A stretch of DNA of 64,000 nt from Beta vulgaris subsp. vulgaris (GCF_026745355.1 NC_079209.1:47341461-47405460), one strand, 5' to 3'; shown: positions 1-11,535, counted from the stretch's first letter. Numbers and translations: made by a program. The notes: a model not told the origin generated them from the letters alone.

Positions 1-1096
1 TTCTTTGTACTTTGTACTCCTTCGTGCCTCATATGGATAAAAAAACAATTGTTTACTACTAAAATGTAGTCCACAAGGTTTGATATAATCTGAAGTTATG
101 AACGTCTTAATTAATTAACTCATATGTTTAATCAATTAAATTATTTAGATGTCATCTAACTTAATTAGTGAAGTTTTGTGAATAGAATATGATACGCAAG
201 ACCTGAAATCAAATCTCGACTACATAATTATGCCATATGTTATTAATTGATTGATTCACCCACTCAGCCACTATCAATTCGTATTGCATGTTGAGGAAGT
301 TTTTTTTTTTTTTTTTGAGGGGATGTTGAGGAAGTTAAGAAAGATGCAAATGGCAAAATAAAATCACTATGAGAAAAGGAGACAAAATCAAAATACTTGA
401 TTTCTTGCGGGAGAACACTCTGAAAGGATTTAAATTCTTTTTTGACGAGGTACGTGCTGGGCTACGTCCCAATAACTTGAAGCTATCTGACTTTCCAACA
501 CTTTTATCATCGTTACCTGTTTTATTTCCACAAAGAAAAACAAACAGTGACTTAGTAATTCCCGAGTAACTATGAATTAAAAAAAATGTATGTATTACAA
601 TAACATATTTAATAATTATATTATACTAAAATTTTCCAACTTTTTCCACAATCATATATAAGTGATTGTGATATGTAATATTTACATATCACAATTTTAA
701 TTTAGAAAGCCCTCATACTTCTCGTATATTTACATCTTTGTGATTTTGTTAATTGTAATAGAAGGGCTTACTCTTTAATAGAGGTTTGAGCTTTTGTTTT
801 TTTCATATCTAAGATTTGTCACTATATTTTTTAATAAAAAAATATATGGGAAAAATATTAATTCATTCTCAAACAAATATATAGGATTCTTGTGTGATAA
901 GAGAAATAGAAAAACGTGTTGATAAGATGAGTAGAGAGAACAAGAGCAAACAAACCAAAAAAGAATATTCACTTATTTAAAAAATATCTTAAAAATAAGA
1001 AAGTACATATAATCAAAAAAAAATCATATGACTTACTTTACCTATAAATTAAAAACTTACTAATCTAATTGATTTATTTCTTGCAAAAATTATTAA
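1..1096. other. AT-rich intergenic DNA, no gene seen
   Basis: I see no reading frame with a recognisable product on either strand. Long A and T runs are common. The one clear local structure is a perfect 14-bp inverted repeat at 665-678 and 682-695, separated by 3 bases, which could form a hairpin or cruciform; its role is unknown. Confidence 0.6.
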
Positions 1097-1275
1097 AAGA
1101 GACGGTCTAATTTTAATATAAAAGTAGACCTAGTCAATAAATAAATTAAACTAGTCACCTAAAGAAATTAATCTAGTCTAATTCACCTAAAGAAATTAAT
1201 CTAGTCTAATTCTCTTTTTAATAGAGGACTTACCATTGCTTAATTTTAATTTAAAAATAGACGGTCTCTTACAAG
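1097..1275. repeat. MITE-like element with imperfect terminal inverted repeats
   Basis: The left end carries AAGAGACGGTCTAATTTTAA and the right end, near 1257-1273, is an imperfect inverted copy of it. Between them a segment of about 28 bp containing CACCTAAAGAAATTAATC is present twice in tandem (about 1155-1210). A short non-coding element with inverted ends fits a MITE. No clean target-site duplication was found, so the class is open. Confidence 0.4.
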
Positions 1276-2821
1276 ACAAACTTTTCTTGCAAAATACAAA
1301 AGACGCTTGCATACAATACAATCAAGAACGCATAAAAGTGTATTTGCCTGTTTGTAATCATGTACACGGTACACTATATAATGAAATTTGGTATCACACA
1401 AAGTATAAAATACTCTCTATAAATTTTAGGAAAAGATGACAAATATTTAGGAATTATAAATAGAAAGATGACAAAAATAAAGAGAAATAATTATAGTGTT
1501 TGATTTTTTTTTTATTCTGTAATTTACTAGCTCAAGCAGGCTCAACCCTCATTAGCTTGGGGTAAGAAGAGGATCCCAACTCGTAAGGAAACTTCTAGAA
1601 ACTCGAAAATGAGGATTTATATCCAGAAGCATAAATCCACACAAACACCCCAAATATGGAGTTGATGAGGGTGGAAGCTCCAACCATTACGCTCCCACAT
1701 AATTCTCAATTATAGTGTTTGATGGACCATATTTATAGATAATATAGCAAGTACGAAAAGATAAACAGGTACAAAAGACAAAACATAAGTAATTAAAGAA
1801 ACAATACCTGAAGATAACTCGGCCATTTTAGGCTGATAAAAAAGGCGAATATGCAAGTGATTGATTGCTTGACTGGCTACTATTATCGACAGTTAGGGCC
1901 TGTCTTTGCAGTTCTGCTTCCGCAAAAAACAATTTTGCAAATGCAGAGAGCAGAATAGCAGAACAGGCCACGCACAGAAACAAAAAAAAAGATTTGGAAA
2001 GAGATAAAAGAAAAGATAGAGAGAAAGAGAGAAAAAATAAGCGAATCACAAGTGTTTAAATTAAAAAGTAAGATTCAAAGCAAATGTTATTATTAATATG
2101 ATAATGTTACTTGTTGAGCACTAAAACTTATGTTATGAACATTTCTCCTGCCAGATTGGAAATGGGTCCCACATTATTTGCCAAATGGTGGCTTATCAGC
2201 TGAGCTTAGAGTTGATAGCAATTTGTAGTAGTTTATTTCTGAGAGAAGGCGTGATTGCACGGTCCACATATTAAGTTGTACAAGTAAGGGAAAAGTAATA
2301 TTTTATTTTTAGTTGTATTTTTTTGGGTGAAATGGACTATAATAATTAATGTTAGTATTATAGAAATGGGAGTTTGATCTTGAGTATCGATTTGTGATTG
2401 GGAAATGGAATACCAATTCTTTTTCTCACTTTTTATTAAAAAATGTCAACGATTTTGTTGTTTTTATGGGTTTGGGATATGTGGCTAGAAGTCTATATGT
2501 CTAAAAGTATAATTGAAGTATCATATTAGTAGCTCATTTGTGTCACATGGTTAGAAAATCCATAAATTTGGATCAGCCTTATTTATCATGTTGTAAGCCC
2601 ATGTTTTAGTAGGGAAGCTGAACAGCCCAAATATTGGCAAAGGATTTATAAGTCTATGATTGTTAAGGGTTTTTTCCATAAACAATAATGAGCAATACAT
2701 TCTAATGAATAAATGGAAGGTTGTTATACACGTTATCAACTCTTTTCTAATTGAAGCATTTGGAATATTACCCTTGTTAATGAATGACTTACATTATGAA
2801 TTTCTGTAATTATTTTTTAGT
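1276..2821. other. AT-rich intergenic DNA, no gene seen
   Basis: No recognisable coding region. Around 1894-1970 there is an imperfect inverted repeat (GGGCCTGT on the left, ACAGGCC on the right) of the kind seen at ends of small hAT-type elements, but it is too short and degenerate to call. A purine-rich run of AAAGAGA type fills about 1980-2040. Confidence 0.5.
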
Positions 2822-4110
2822 ATTAAAATTTGTATACATTGGAGTAGTCATAAGACGAATAGAATCACTAGGGTTTTCTTTAGCATAAAGCAGAAGATTT
2901 TCAATCAAAATAATGTTCTCAACATATAGGTTGGCAGTGGGATAATCAGAACCAGAAAAAAGACAAGTGATATCATAAAAAGCTTCAAGAAAATCACAAA
3001 TATTTTGGACAGTTTCTCATTCAGAATTAGTTAGAGAAACATCAAAACCATGCCCAAGTAAACAATACCTATCTACAGCCTCCCTAGCTTCCAAACACCT
3101 ACGGAGCATAAGAAAAGTAGAATTCCAACGAGTACGAACATCACCAATCAATGAACCAGAAAAACTAGTATTTACATACTTAACACAATCATCAAACCTG
3201 TCTTTCCTAGTGTTTGAATAAGAAACATATGAAACAACTTGTTGCAACTTCAAAATAGTTTTATCCGTATATAAACTTAAAACCAGCTTGGACAATCAGA
3301 TTCAATATATGGGCAGAACATCTAATATGAAAAAACTTACCAGAACAAGAAAACAAATTAGTTTTATTCAAGTCCCTAACCATATGTTGAATCATAACAT
3401 CATTGATAGTAGCATTATCACAAGTCAAAGAAAGCACTTTATCTTTAATATTCTACTCATCAAACAAATCAAGAGTAAACTTATCCAACTCCTTACCATT
3501 GTGGGACCCAAGAAAATGTCTAAAAATAAGAATTTTAGAACACAACACCCAAGAGTTATCAACATAATGTGCAGTCAAAATAGTAAACTATAATTATTAA
3601 GTGACGACCACAAATCGCAAGTACAACACACGTTTCCTTCTAAATTACTTATAGTTGTCTTTAATTGAGCTTTAAGAGCAGCAAACTGATTAGTGCAATG
3701 CTTAAGCATAGTATTTCTAGAAATATGCTTCACATTAGGATTCAAGTAAGAAAGCAATTCCCTATGCTTAGAATGCTTAACCATCAACGGTGGATATACA
3801 TGACACATAATAGCTTCAGCAAATACACGATAGAAAGTTTTTTGATCATAATGCCACCCTGGTTGAGCAACTTTTACTTTTAAGTAAGTTTCACACTTCT
3901 CTAAATGTTATTTTGGTTATTAGCACCTTGTGTTCTCTCAGCACGATAGGTCTTAGCATTACAATGCTCACATGTAGAAAATATCTTACCATCTTTTGTT
4001 TTAAACAAGGTAAAGTGCTGCCAAACCTTGCTGTACGCCTCCCAAACAGGACAGGGTCATGGATTTGGGGAGAAATGGTTTCCTCCTCGACAGAAAGGGA
4101 TTTGGTCCCA
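2822..4110 (-). pseudogene. hAT-superfamily transposase remnant (BED zinc finger to RNase H-like core)
   Basis: Read on the minus strand, pieces of an hAT transposase appear in the usual order but in different frames. First comes a BED-type zinc-finger segment (about 4035-3890, with CEHC and the following aromatic and basic residues). Next is a block with LNPNVKHISRNT and later CDLWSS (3808-3575). Last is a block with DVRTRWNSTFLMLRRCLE (about 3180-3090), followed after an in-frame TGA (about 3018) by FSGSDYPTANLY (about 2960-2925). These motifs are typical of plant hAT (Ac/Tam3-like) transposases, which excise and insert DNA. At least two frame changes and one stop break it, and the C-terminal dimerisation domain is missing, so it is dead. 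The TGA sits where relatives usually carry Trp. An upstream leader may lie at 5640-5200. Confidence 0.85.
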
Positions 4111-4187
4111 ATAATGGAGTCGAGTGTCAATTGATGAACTGAAAATAAATTACACACATTTACATTTTAAACAAGGTAAAGTCTAGA

Positions 4188-4345
4188 CATCTAAGGTAAG
4201 GGTAAGGGCAAGGTAAGGGTAAGGGTAAGGGGTTAAGGTCATGTTTAGGGTTAGACTATTAGGGTTAGGGTTAGGGTTAGGGTTAGGGTTAGTTAAGATT
4301 AGGGTTTCGGGTTAGGGTTAGTTAAGATTAGGGTTTAGGGTTGAA
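4188..4345. repeat. Interstitial telomere-like tract, G-rich, TTAGGG type
   Basis: A run of GGTAAG/GGGTAA variants is followed by about six uninterrupted TTAGGG units (4258-4293) and then looser copies separated by TTAAGA. The unit is the six-base TTAGGG, not the usual plant TTTAGGG. It lies upstream of the hAT coding remnant on that gene's strand. Confidence 0.85.
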
Positions 4346-4700
4346 CCTCGAACACTAACCCTAAACAGTAACCCCTAAACACAAAATCTAGAAACACAAA
4401 CCCAAAATACGAAGCCAGAAATAAAAACCCAAAATACGAACCTAGAAATACAAACCCTAAACACAAACCCAGAAACACACACAAACCCAAAACACAAATC
4501 CAGAATACAAACCCAGAAAACAAATCCCAGAAAACAAACCCAGAAAACAAAACCCATAAAACAAACCCATAAAACAAAACCCATGAAACAAAACCCACAA
4601 GAAAACAAACCCAGAAAACACGAACCCAAAAACACAAAACCTAAATACAATCCCGGAAACAAAACCCTAACACGAACCCAGCCACAAAACCCTAACAAAA
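4346..4700. repeat. Degenerate C-rich telomere-like minisatellite
   Basis: Loose repeats of AACCCTAAACA, AAACCCAGAAAACA and similar, in the opposite orientation to the G-rich tract just before it. The unit wanders between 10 and 16 bases. The long open frames on both strands here are composition artefacts of the repeat (Phe/Gly/Val/Leu-rich on minus, Asn/Lys/Pro-rich on plus). Confidence 0.75.
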
Positions 4701-4744
4701 ACGGCAAACCTAGATACTTAAACACAAATCACAAACATATAAAC

Positions 4745-5199
4745 AAAAAGCAAAATGAACTATGAACCTAAATAATTAGGAATTTAAGATACATGACAAA
4801 AAGTCAAAAACTAATATAACATATTATAATATTATATGTATATATTATACATGATAATTATATACAAGTCATAAGATAATAAAAACGAATACGATCAACA
4901 CATAATTAATTTAATTTGAGTCTTCAAATCTAAATAAAGATAATTACATAATTTCAGTTTTCAGATCGCAAAATAAACTTATAAACATATATTAAAATCA
5001 GAAAACTGAATAATTCATGCATAATGTTTTTAGCACAAACTCTGAAATTCCAGATCTCACAATCATATATGACAAAAAAAAAAAAAAACAAAAAAAGACA
5101 TGATATTCCAGCAGATCTACAAATCTGGACCAACACATATCCCACAATCACATGCAAGCAGATTTAAAAAAGGAAAAGTAGAAGACTAGAAGACTTACC
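4745..5199. other. AT-rich spacer, no gene seen
   Basis: Very AT-rich, with TATA-type dinucleotide runs and a poly-A stretch near 5081. Nothing coding is recognised. It may be part of an intron of the hAT element. Confidence 0.5.
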
Positions 5200-5640
5200 A
5201 CGTTGTGACATAGCGTTTTTAAATATTAAATTTAGGCTTTTTTGCTTCTTCTTTTTTCCAAGATCTTCAATTTGTTACCTTATTCCTTCACATCAACGCC
5301 TTTTTCTACAGAACCTTGCCTTTTTCCTCATATCTTCAATTCTTCACCACAAACCTCAACTTTAGCAATTTCTAACATAACCCGTAAATAAGAAAAATCT
5401 GAAAAAATAGCATTTTCTTCATATCTGAGGTAAATAAGATAGAGAGTGAGAAGTTCGAAGTTCAGAGAGAAAATGAGAGAGAGATTGATCGAAAAAACAT
5501 GAGAGAATTTTAGGATTTTTTTAGGGTTTTGACGGGAAAGATCGAAAGACTAAAGAGGAGTGAGAGGAGACTAGGAGAGTAAAATCAGAAAGAGGCGAAG
5601 AAATGAGAGGGGGGTTTAAAAAAGGATTTATATAGTAGGG
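5200..5640 (-). promoter_or_regulatory. Possible minus-strand promoter and leader of the hAT element
   Basis: On the minus strand a TATATAAAT box sits at about 5625-5635, followed by a long CT-rich leader typical of plant 5' UTRs. An ATG near 5212 then starts a four-codon exon (M-S-Q-R) that meets a good donor site (GTAAGT). The hAT transposase remnant lies downstream on the same strand, so this could be its promoter and first exon. This is an inference; no transcript evidence is available. Confidence 0.35.
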
Positions 5641-6464
5641 AAGTTTAGGGTTACATTTTAGGTCTAATCTGAACCATTGGATTTTGAGAATGAATGGCTG
5701 AGATTTTAGTGAGTTGATTTTAGAGATTAAAGAAACAAAGGGCTCGGATTTAATATTGGCTAATCGATGGTCTCAAATCATGATCCTTGATTTATTTTTT
5801 TGACCAATGAACATCAAGAGTGACCAAGCACATGTATTTCAAAATATCAATAGTTGGATTTACTCTTTCTCAAATCAAATGGTTAAGGATAACACAAGTT
5901 TAAGATTCTTTTTTCTAATTTCTAAATTTATAATTCTACATTCTAGAATCTAGACAAGTAAGACAACTAATCTAGACTTCTACTATTGATTTGTAAATTT
6001 GTTTCGTAATTAGTAATATTATAAATTAATAAAAATTATAAACTTTAGAAGTTTAATTAGTATTTTTAATTTTTAAAAAATGATTCATGTAAAAATGATA
6101 ATGAATGATGTGAAACTGTTAAGCCAAAGTTGTAATAGCGTAATGCCGTAATTACTGTAATACCGATACGGCGATACGTATAGCAAATTAGCAAGTCATT
6201 GAGACTGATAGTCAAATAGCCGGATTCCTAAGTCATATATTAATATTAGTATCTTACTATACTTACTATCTTAGTAGTTAGTATCTTAATATCTTTTAAG
6301 ATCCACAACTGAAACATCAACGATGAAAGTCGATCAATCTATTCTAAATTTTCAATGATGCTTCGATTATTGTTAAAATCGTGTAATACCATCAATGATT
6401 GAGCACTATCTTGTATGAAGATCAATATTTTGATGGTTTTGATTAATGTCGAAGACAATCAATC
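5641..6464. other. AT-rich flank, no gene seen
   Basis: No coding region recognised. The last five bases (6465-6469, just beyond) are the left copy of the TTATG target-site duplication of the next element. Confidence 0.5.
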
Positions 6465-6469
6465 TTATG

Positions 6470-6808
6470 TGTTGACCCTTGAGTTTTGAAGATGACTTAA
6501 TCACAAAAGACATAGTGTATTTTATTTATGTTATTGCTAGGTAATTCATTCTCGAGCAAAGAGAATACTTGATTGAAGATTAAAACGGAGAATTAATCAA
6601 AGATCGAAGTGAAGATGTTCGAGTGATGAAGTATCAAGCATGGAATGAAGATTAGAATGCATTAGGGTGTATTTATTATCTTCATGTTAAGGTTGAGTGA
6701 AAGCTCAATTAAGTTCGTGGTGAATTCTCAAAGGAACTTGGTTCTGTTCCCATGACAGGAACAGACCTGACACAGTTAGGAACAAGGTTAGGGAACAAGA
6801 CTTAAAAC
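6470..6808 (+). repeat. Truncated 5' LTR
   Basis: Matches 9877-10220 with about seven substitutions and one 7-bp gap by eye. It then breaks into unrelated sequence containing a duplicated ACAAAAATTACTCCTTTTT block (about 6806 and 6852). The missing part corresponds to the 3' end of the LTR and the priming site. Confidence 0.85.
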
Positions 6809-6908
6809 AAAAATTACTCCTTTTTCCCTTTATTTCCTAGTTTTCCCTTAAAACAAAAATTACTCCTTTTTCTATTTCCATTAAAACCGAAAATACCTCC
6901 ACAAAATC

Positions 6909-8830
6909 ATGAATTCAAAACTACCTTCTCATTCTCTCTCTTCCAAAAAATCCGAAAAACCCTCTCCTTCCTCCATTAATACCGAATCTCCAACTCCCAT
7001 GGATATCTCTCCTAATCCATCAGTAAAGGTCCTAAGAAAGAGGAAGAAAATTGAAGAATCAATGGAGATGGAAGTAGAGGAACAACATGCAAATAGTGAG
7101 GGGGAATCGACGGTTCCTGGGAGAGGAACAACCAAAGTTGCAAAAAGAAAATCCACTGCAACTAGATATGTTCATGGTTTATGCATTGATATTTCTTGGT
7201 GTAAGAAAGTTAATTTTCTTCAATTGCTTAATATGATTAAGTTTCAAGGTTGTGAACATCTTTTTGAAAATTGTTATGGACAAAGTTTAATTCCTAAACT
7301 TATGGATGAATTTTGTGAGAATTTTTCAATTGATGAAGAAGGGAATTGTTCTACACTTGTGAAGGGAACCCAAATTGACTTTAATTCTGAAACTTTGGGA
7401 AAATTACTCGGTGTTCCTGTGAGGGGAACCGATGTATACTTTAAGAAACAAAGAGGCTCTTATCCATTTTTTGATATTTCTTTTGATGAGTTGATTGTGA
7501 AGTATGGTGGTAAAAAGGGCACTGCATTTCTTGATCACAATCTTCTTTCTCCTTACCACAAAATTCTCTTCCACATTTTAAAGAAAGCTATCTTACCTTG
7601 TCTCTCTAAACGTGCTCAAGTTGGCATGTTAGACTTAATCTACATTCATTGCCTAGCCTCTCATAAACGCATAAATTTTCCCTCCTTAATGATTCAACAT
7701 ATGAGTCATTGCATTGATAATGGATTTGTTGTTGGTTATGGCGCACTTATAACCGAAATATTAATCAAGTTTAAAGTGAGGATTTCGGGGGTTCCTAATA
7801 TTGGTGTGTCTACGGGAAATATGTTAAATGTTCGTGCTTTGAACAATTTAAATGTGTGTGTTGTGAATGGAGAAGTGATAAAATGAAGGGCGAATATTGA
7901 TGATGATGAGGATGATGAAGAATGTGATGATGTGGAAGAAGAAGAGCTAGAAATTGAAGTTGAGAAGGAAAAAGAAAAGAAACAACAGAAAATAGAAAAA
8001 ATAGAAAAAGAAAAAGAAAAAAAAATGAAAAAGAAAAACAAAAAGCAAAAGAGAAGGGGAAGAAGGTAGTTGAAGAGGTGGTGAAACCGGTTGCGAAAGT
8101 AACTCGAACTAGTCAAAGAGTTCGAAATATGAAAATACTAAACTCTCCTTCCCATGATGAGGATGAAAGTGTTAATGTTGATGAAGTGAGTGGAATTGCT
8201 AAGGAACCTCCTTCTAGGGAACAGACCCCTATTCCTATGGATACCATACCTCCTTTTCCTTCATCTCCACCAAAAACTGCCTCTCCATCTCCTATTGCTC
8301 CACAAAATACTCATATCCCTCCTTCTACCAAACTGCCTTCATTTTCTGTTCCCAAGGCAAAAGAAACAGCTGTTGTTCCCATCCCAGAGGAACAACCTGC
8401 TGTTCCCAAATCTAAGGAACAACCTGCCGCCCCAAATCCTCCTCAAACTGCTCCCTCTTCATCCCAAAACCCTACCATTGGTGCTACCTATACCCTAGCT
8501 CATGCTAAGAGGTTGGATTACTTGTTTACTTTGGTTATGGGTCATTCGGAAGCAATGATGGAGTTTGCAAATGAAGCTAAGGGTTTGAACGGGTTAGTGC
8601 AAGGGGTGATGAACAAAGTTGATAAGGCTTTGGAAGGTCAACAGGTGATCATGGAACGACTTGGTGAAATGTCTACATCTCTCCAAATGATGAACTCTAG
8701 ATTGATGAAGTTGGAGGATGATGTGCTCAAGATTGATCACTCTATGGCCGAAAATCATCAGGAGGTGATGGCTAAGCTTAATGATGTGGTGGAAGAAGTT
8801 ATCGAGCAACCTTCCTCACCTAAACCTTAA
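6909..8830 (+). pseudogene. Putative plant transposon protein (PF20167-like), broken by one stop and one frameshift
   Basis: The first part (6909-7886, 325 codons) has a Ser/Pro-rich start and a basic/acidic stretch (about residues 40-80). A globular region from about residue 90 follows, with LLGVPVRGTDV, LLSPYHKILFHIL and FVVGYGALITEIL. This arrangement matches the 'putative plant transposon protein' family found in plant LTR elements; its biochemical role is not established. A TGA at 7884 interrupts it, but the same frame continues with an Asp/Glu-rich and Lys/Glu-rich stretch. A frame change in the A-rich run near 7985-8045 then leads into 8045-8830. That part holds KEKGKKVVEEVVKPVAK, a Pro-rich linker and a C-terminal helical region likely to form a coiled coil (LMKLEDDVLKIDHSMAE). 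The two lesions look secondary: the original was probably one protein of about 640 residues. Confidence 0.7.
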
Positions 8831-9227
8831 ACTCTTCTTAGTTTAGTTTTTATGGGAACATAACTTTTTAATCTTTGTCTTTTCTATCTTTCTTTCTTAC
8901 GCATGCTACAATGGAACTATGTTAATTTGATAATTCTATGTTTAATCTTTTTGCATGTGTGCGTCTCTTGAATTGCTAATATTCTTGGATTACGGTTTTG
9001 AGAGTTGAATGCTTTATTTACTTATACTAGCCAAATTTTTTCTCACAAGTTTGGTTGTGTTATGTGTTTTAGTAGATAATTTCATCTTTTTGAAATCGTG
9101 GACTACTGTTTTTGAAGATGACAAAGGGGGAAAGAGAAAGGCAATCAGAGTAAATTTTCTTTTAGTCATAGTTTATGTTCTCATGTTTCTTTACAAAAAT
9201 AAAATAATGAGTCTATAATAATCAATT

Positions 9228-9765
9228 GGGATATTCCATTTGGTACCATTGTGCTTTTGGCTTTTCTATTTGGTACCACTATTTTTCAGATATTCTACAT
9301 GGTACCACTATAATTTGATTTTATTCTCTATTGTAGCATGCAACTAAGTAAAGTGTTAATTTAAGTTAGAATAAGCTAGAGTTTTACTTCGATTTACATG
9401 TTTTAATTTGCGTTAAGGTTTTAGTAATCGTTATAGTCGTTAAGGTCAAAGTTGAGGTCATATTTGACAATAAAAAGACATAGAATATTATGATCATTTT
9501 TATGAAAATTTTGACTGAAAAATAGAGATTTAAGGGTTAAAACGACACCCTAAAATCTTAATTTATTAAATTTTTGCAACTACAAATAGAAACATGCAAA
9601 CCCAAACAAAACTGTATTCTTGTTCAACCATTAACTAACATTTTGCTTAAAAAATGGTATGATAAAGATTAATATTAAATTAGAGTGGTATCTTGTGGAA
9701 TTTTAAAATAACAGTGGTACCAAATGGAAAAGCCAAAAATTCAATGATACCAAATGGAATATCCC
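9228..9765. mobile_element. Mutator-type MITE with long terminal inverted repeats
   Basis: The left end GGGATATTCCATTTGGTACC and the right end are inverted copies extending about 50 bp each. The nine bases on the left (TAATCAATT) and right (TAATTAATT) differ at one position, which fits the 9-bp target duplication of Mutator-like elements. The 538-bp body is AT-rich and non-coding. It sits inside the LTR element and so arrived later. Confidence 0.8.
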
Positions 9766-9876
9766 TAATTAATTTAACTTAGTTGAATACTTTGTTAAAA
9801 GAGTTTTTATGACTTATGTGCATTACATATTATTATATTATATGCCTTTTGTTGCCATCTTCAAAAAGGGGGAAAT

Positions 9877-11401
9877 TGTTGACCCTTGAGTTTTGAAGAT
9901 GACTTAACCACAAAAGACATAGTGTATTATATTTATGTTGTTTCTAGGTAATTCATTCTCGAGCAAAGAAAATACTTGATTGAAGATTCAAACGGAGAAT
10001 CAATCAAAGATCGAAGTGAAGATGTTCGAGTGATGAAGTATCAAGCATGGAATGAAGATTAGAATGCATTAGGGTGTATTTATTATCTTCATGTTAAGGT
10101 TGAGTGAAAGCTCAATTAAGTTCGTGGTGAATTCTCAAAGGAACTTGGTTCTGTTCCCATGACAGGAACAGACCTGACACCTGGCACAGTTAGGAACAAG
10201 GTTAGGGAACAAGACTTAAAACTGGTTTAGGAAAACCTAAATGACTCTAAAGTTGTGCGCCTAACTCTAGGTGTGCGCCTAATATGTTAGTTAGAGTTTT
10301 TAGGGTTGTTTTACTTAAGATCCACTATTTTTAGGGAATTTGTTTTTAGTTTGTTAGGAAAAAGTTTTTAAAATGATTTTCGGATTTTACCTAGAAAAAT
10401 ATCTAACCGTTATCTTTTATTTAAAAGATTTTGTTTTCAACATAAAATATCTTTCCGGTTTTAAAAAGATTTTCGTTTGAAATATAAAACTGATTTTCGT
10501 TTTTATTAAAGTTATTTTTTAAAAGATACTTTCCTAAAATCTAGCTAAAGTAAATATTTTATTTACTCCCTAAAACTAATATTACACGCCCAAAGCTACT
10601 GCTACACGTTTTTGTAGTTAGTGGATTCAGTGGCTTGATTAATTATCTCCCAAGTATTAATTAATTTAAATAAGTTTAATTATTCCTCAAGTTTGTAAAA
10701 CCACGTAATATGCTACTGCTTCTCTTATTTAGTTAAGTAGTGGTCTAGTGGGTTAATTACTTAGCAAGGAATATTTAATTTAAATTGGTTAATTAATGAA
10801 AGTCATGGAGATCATGGATTAGCGGATTAATTAGTGGATAAAATTGTCTTGTCTTAATTGTCTATAAATAGGCGCCTAATACCTTAGAACAATTTGTGTC
10901 TGACTTAGCTAATTTGTCTTAGTTGTCTAAAAGAGTCAGGGTCTTTTCCTAAAGAGAATTCATACTTACATTAATCGAGTTTATTACTCTTCCATTGTTT
11001 TACAAAGTGTATTTATGAGTTAAGGGTTCGAGTGAACTCTTGTAAGTGTGAGAAGCTTTGAGTGAAGCAAGAGAAAGAGAAAGAGAAAGGAACTTCTAGT
11101 GAAGTTTGAGAGGAACATCAGTTGTGGGAACTGTCGTTGGGAACTTGAGTTGAGTGACTTAAGTTGAGAATCGAGACAAAAGTAATAGGTTGTAATCAGA
11201 GTTGTTTTGGCCTATTATAGTGGAAAGTTGTGTTAAAATCCCTTGTGGTCAAGGTTGTTTATTTCTTCCTACTAGGCCTAGGAAGTTTTTCCTCGCTAAA
11301 TCTCTCGTGTTCCCATTGTTTGTTCCCAAGTTTACTTTTAATTCCGCAAAAAGTATAGCTTATTCTCTCACTATAATTCACCCCCCCTCTTATAGTGCTC
11401 A
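9877..11401 (+). repeat. 3' LTR of the non-autonomous element
   Basis: 1,525 bp from TGTTGACCC to GTGCTCA. It follows a polypurine tract and is itself followed by the TTATG duplication. Its tail (about 10990-11400) contains GAGAAAGAGAAAGAGAAAGG, GGTTGTAATCAGAG and ATTCACCCCCCCTC, which resemble the tail of the solo LTR at 30177-31490. That shows the two belong to related families. Confidence 0.88.
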
Positions 11402-11414
11402 TTATGATCATTAG
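11202..11414 (+). other. Open frame inside the LTR, not considered a gene
   Basis: A 70-codon frame is open across the LTR tail but crosses the LTR end into the flanking DNA and resembles no known protein. I list it only so that it is not mistaken for a gene. Confidence 0.2.
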
Positions 11415-11535
11415 ATTTATGTGAACCTTAACTTAACGAAAGTTGATCAATGCTTCATGCTCTACTGATACAGTGACATGATAATTTCGTATTAACTATG
11501 ATCGACGTTCCTATTTCAATGTTTCATCCTCTACT

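Larger units (their letters stand above)
6470..11401 (+). mobile_element. Non-autonomous LTR retrotransposon with TTATG target-site duplication
   Basis: The element starts TGTTGACCC (6470) and ends GTGCTCA (11401), so it has TG...CA ends. The five bases before it (6465-6469) and after it (11402-11406) are both TTATG, a 5-bp target-site duplication. The left and right LTR copies match over about 340 bp. A purine-rich tract (AAAAAGGGGGAAA, about 9863-9875) sits just before the 3' LTR. Between the LTRs there is one protein gene (6909-8830) and no protease, integrase or reverse transcriptase, so it would depend on enzymes from elsewhere. The left LTR is short: homology stops at 6808, and about 1.2 kb of LTR end plus the primer-binding site are missing. 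Confidence 0.88.

Noticed and set aside
4335..4765. Long open frames on both strands, one Phe/Gly/Val-rich
   Set aside because: They arise from the degenerate CCCTAAA-like repeat; no start context or homology.
7736..8116. Minus-strand Phe/Ser-rich frame of 126 codons
   Set aside because: It is the antisense of the Lys/Glu/Asp-rich stretch of the transposon protein and has no support of its own.
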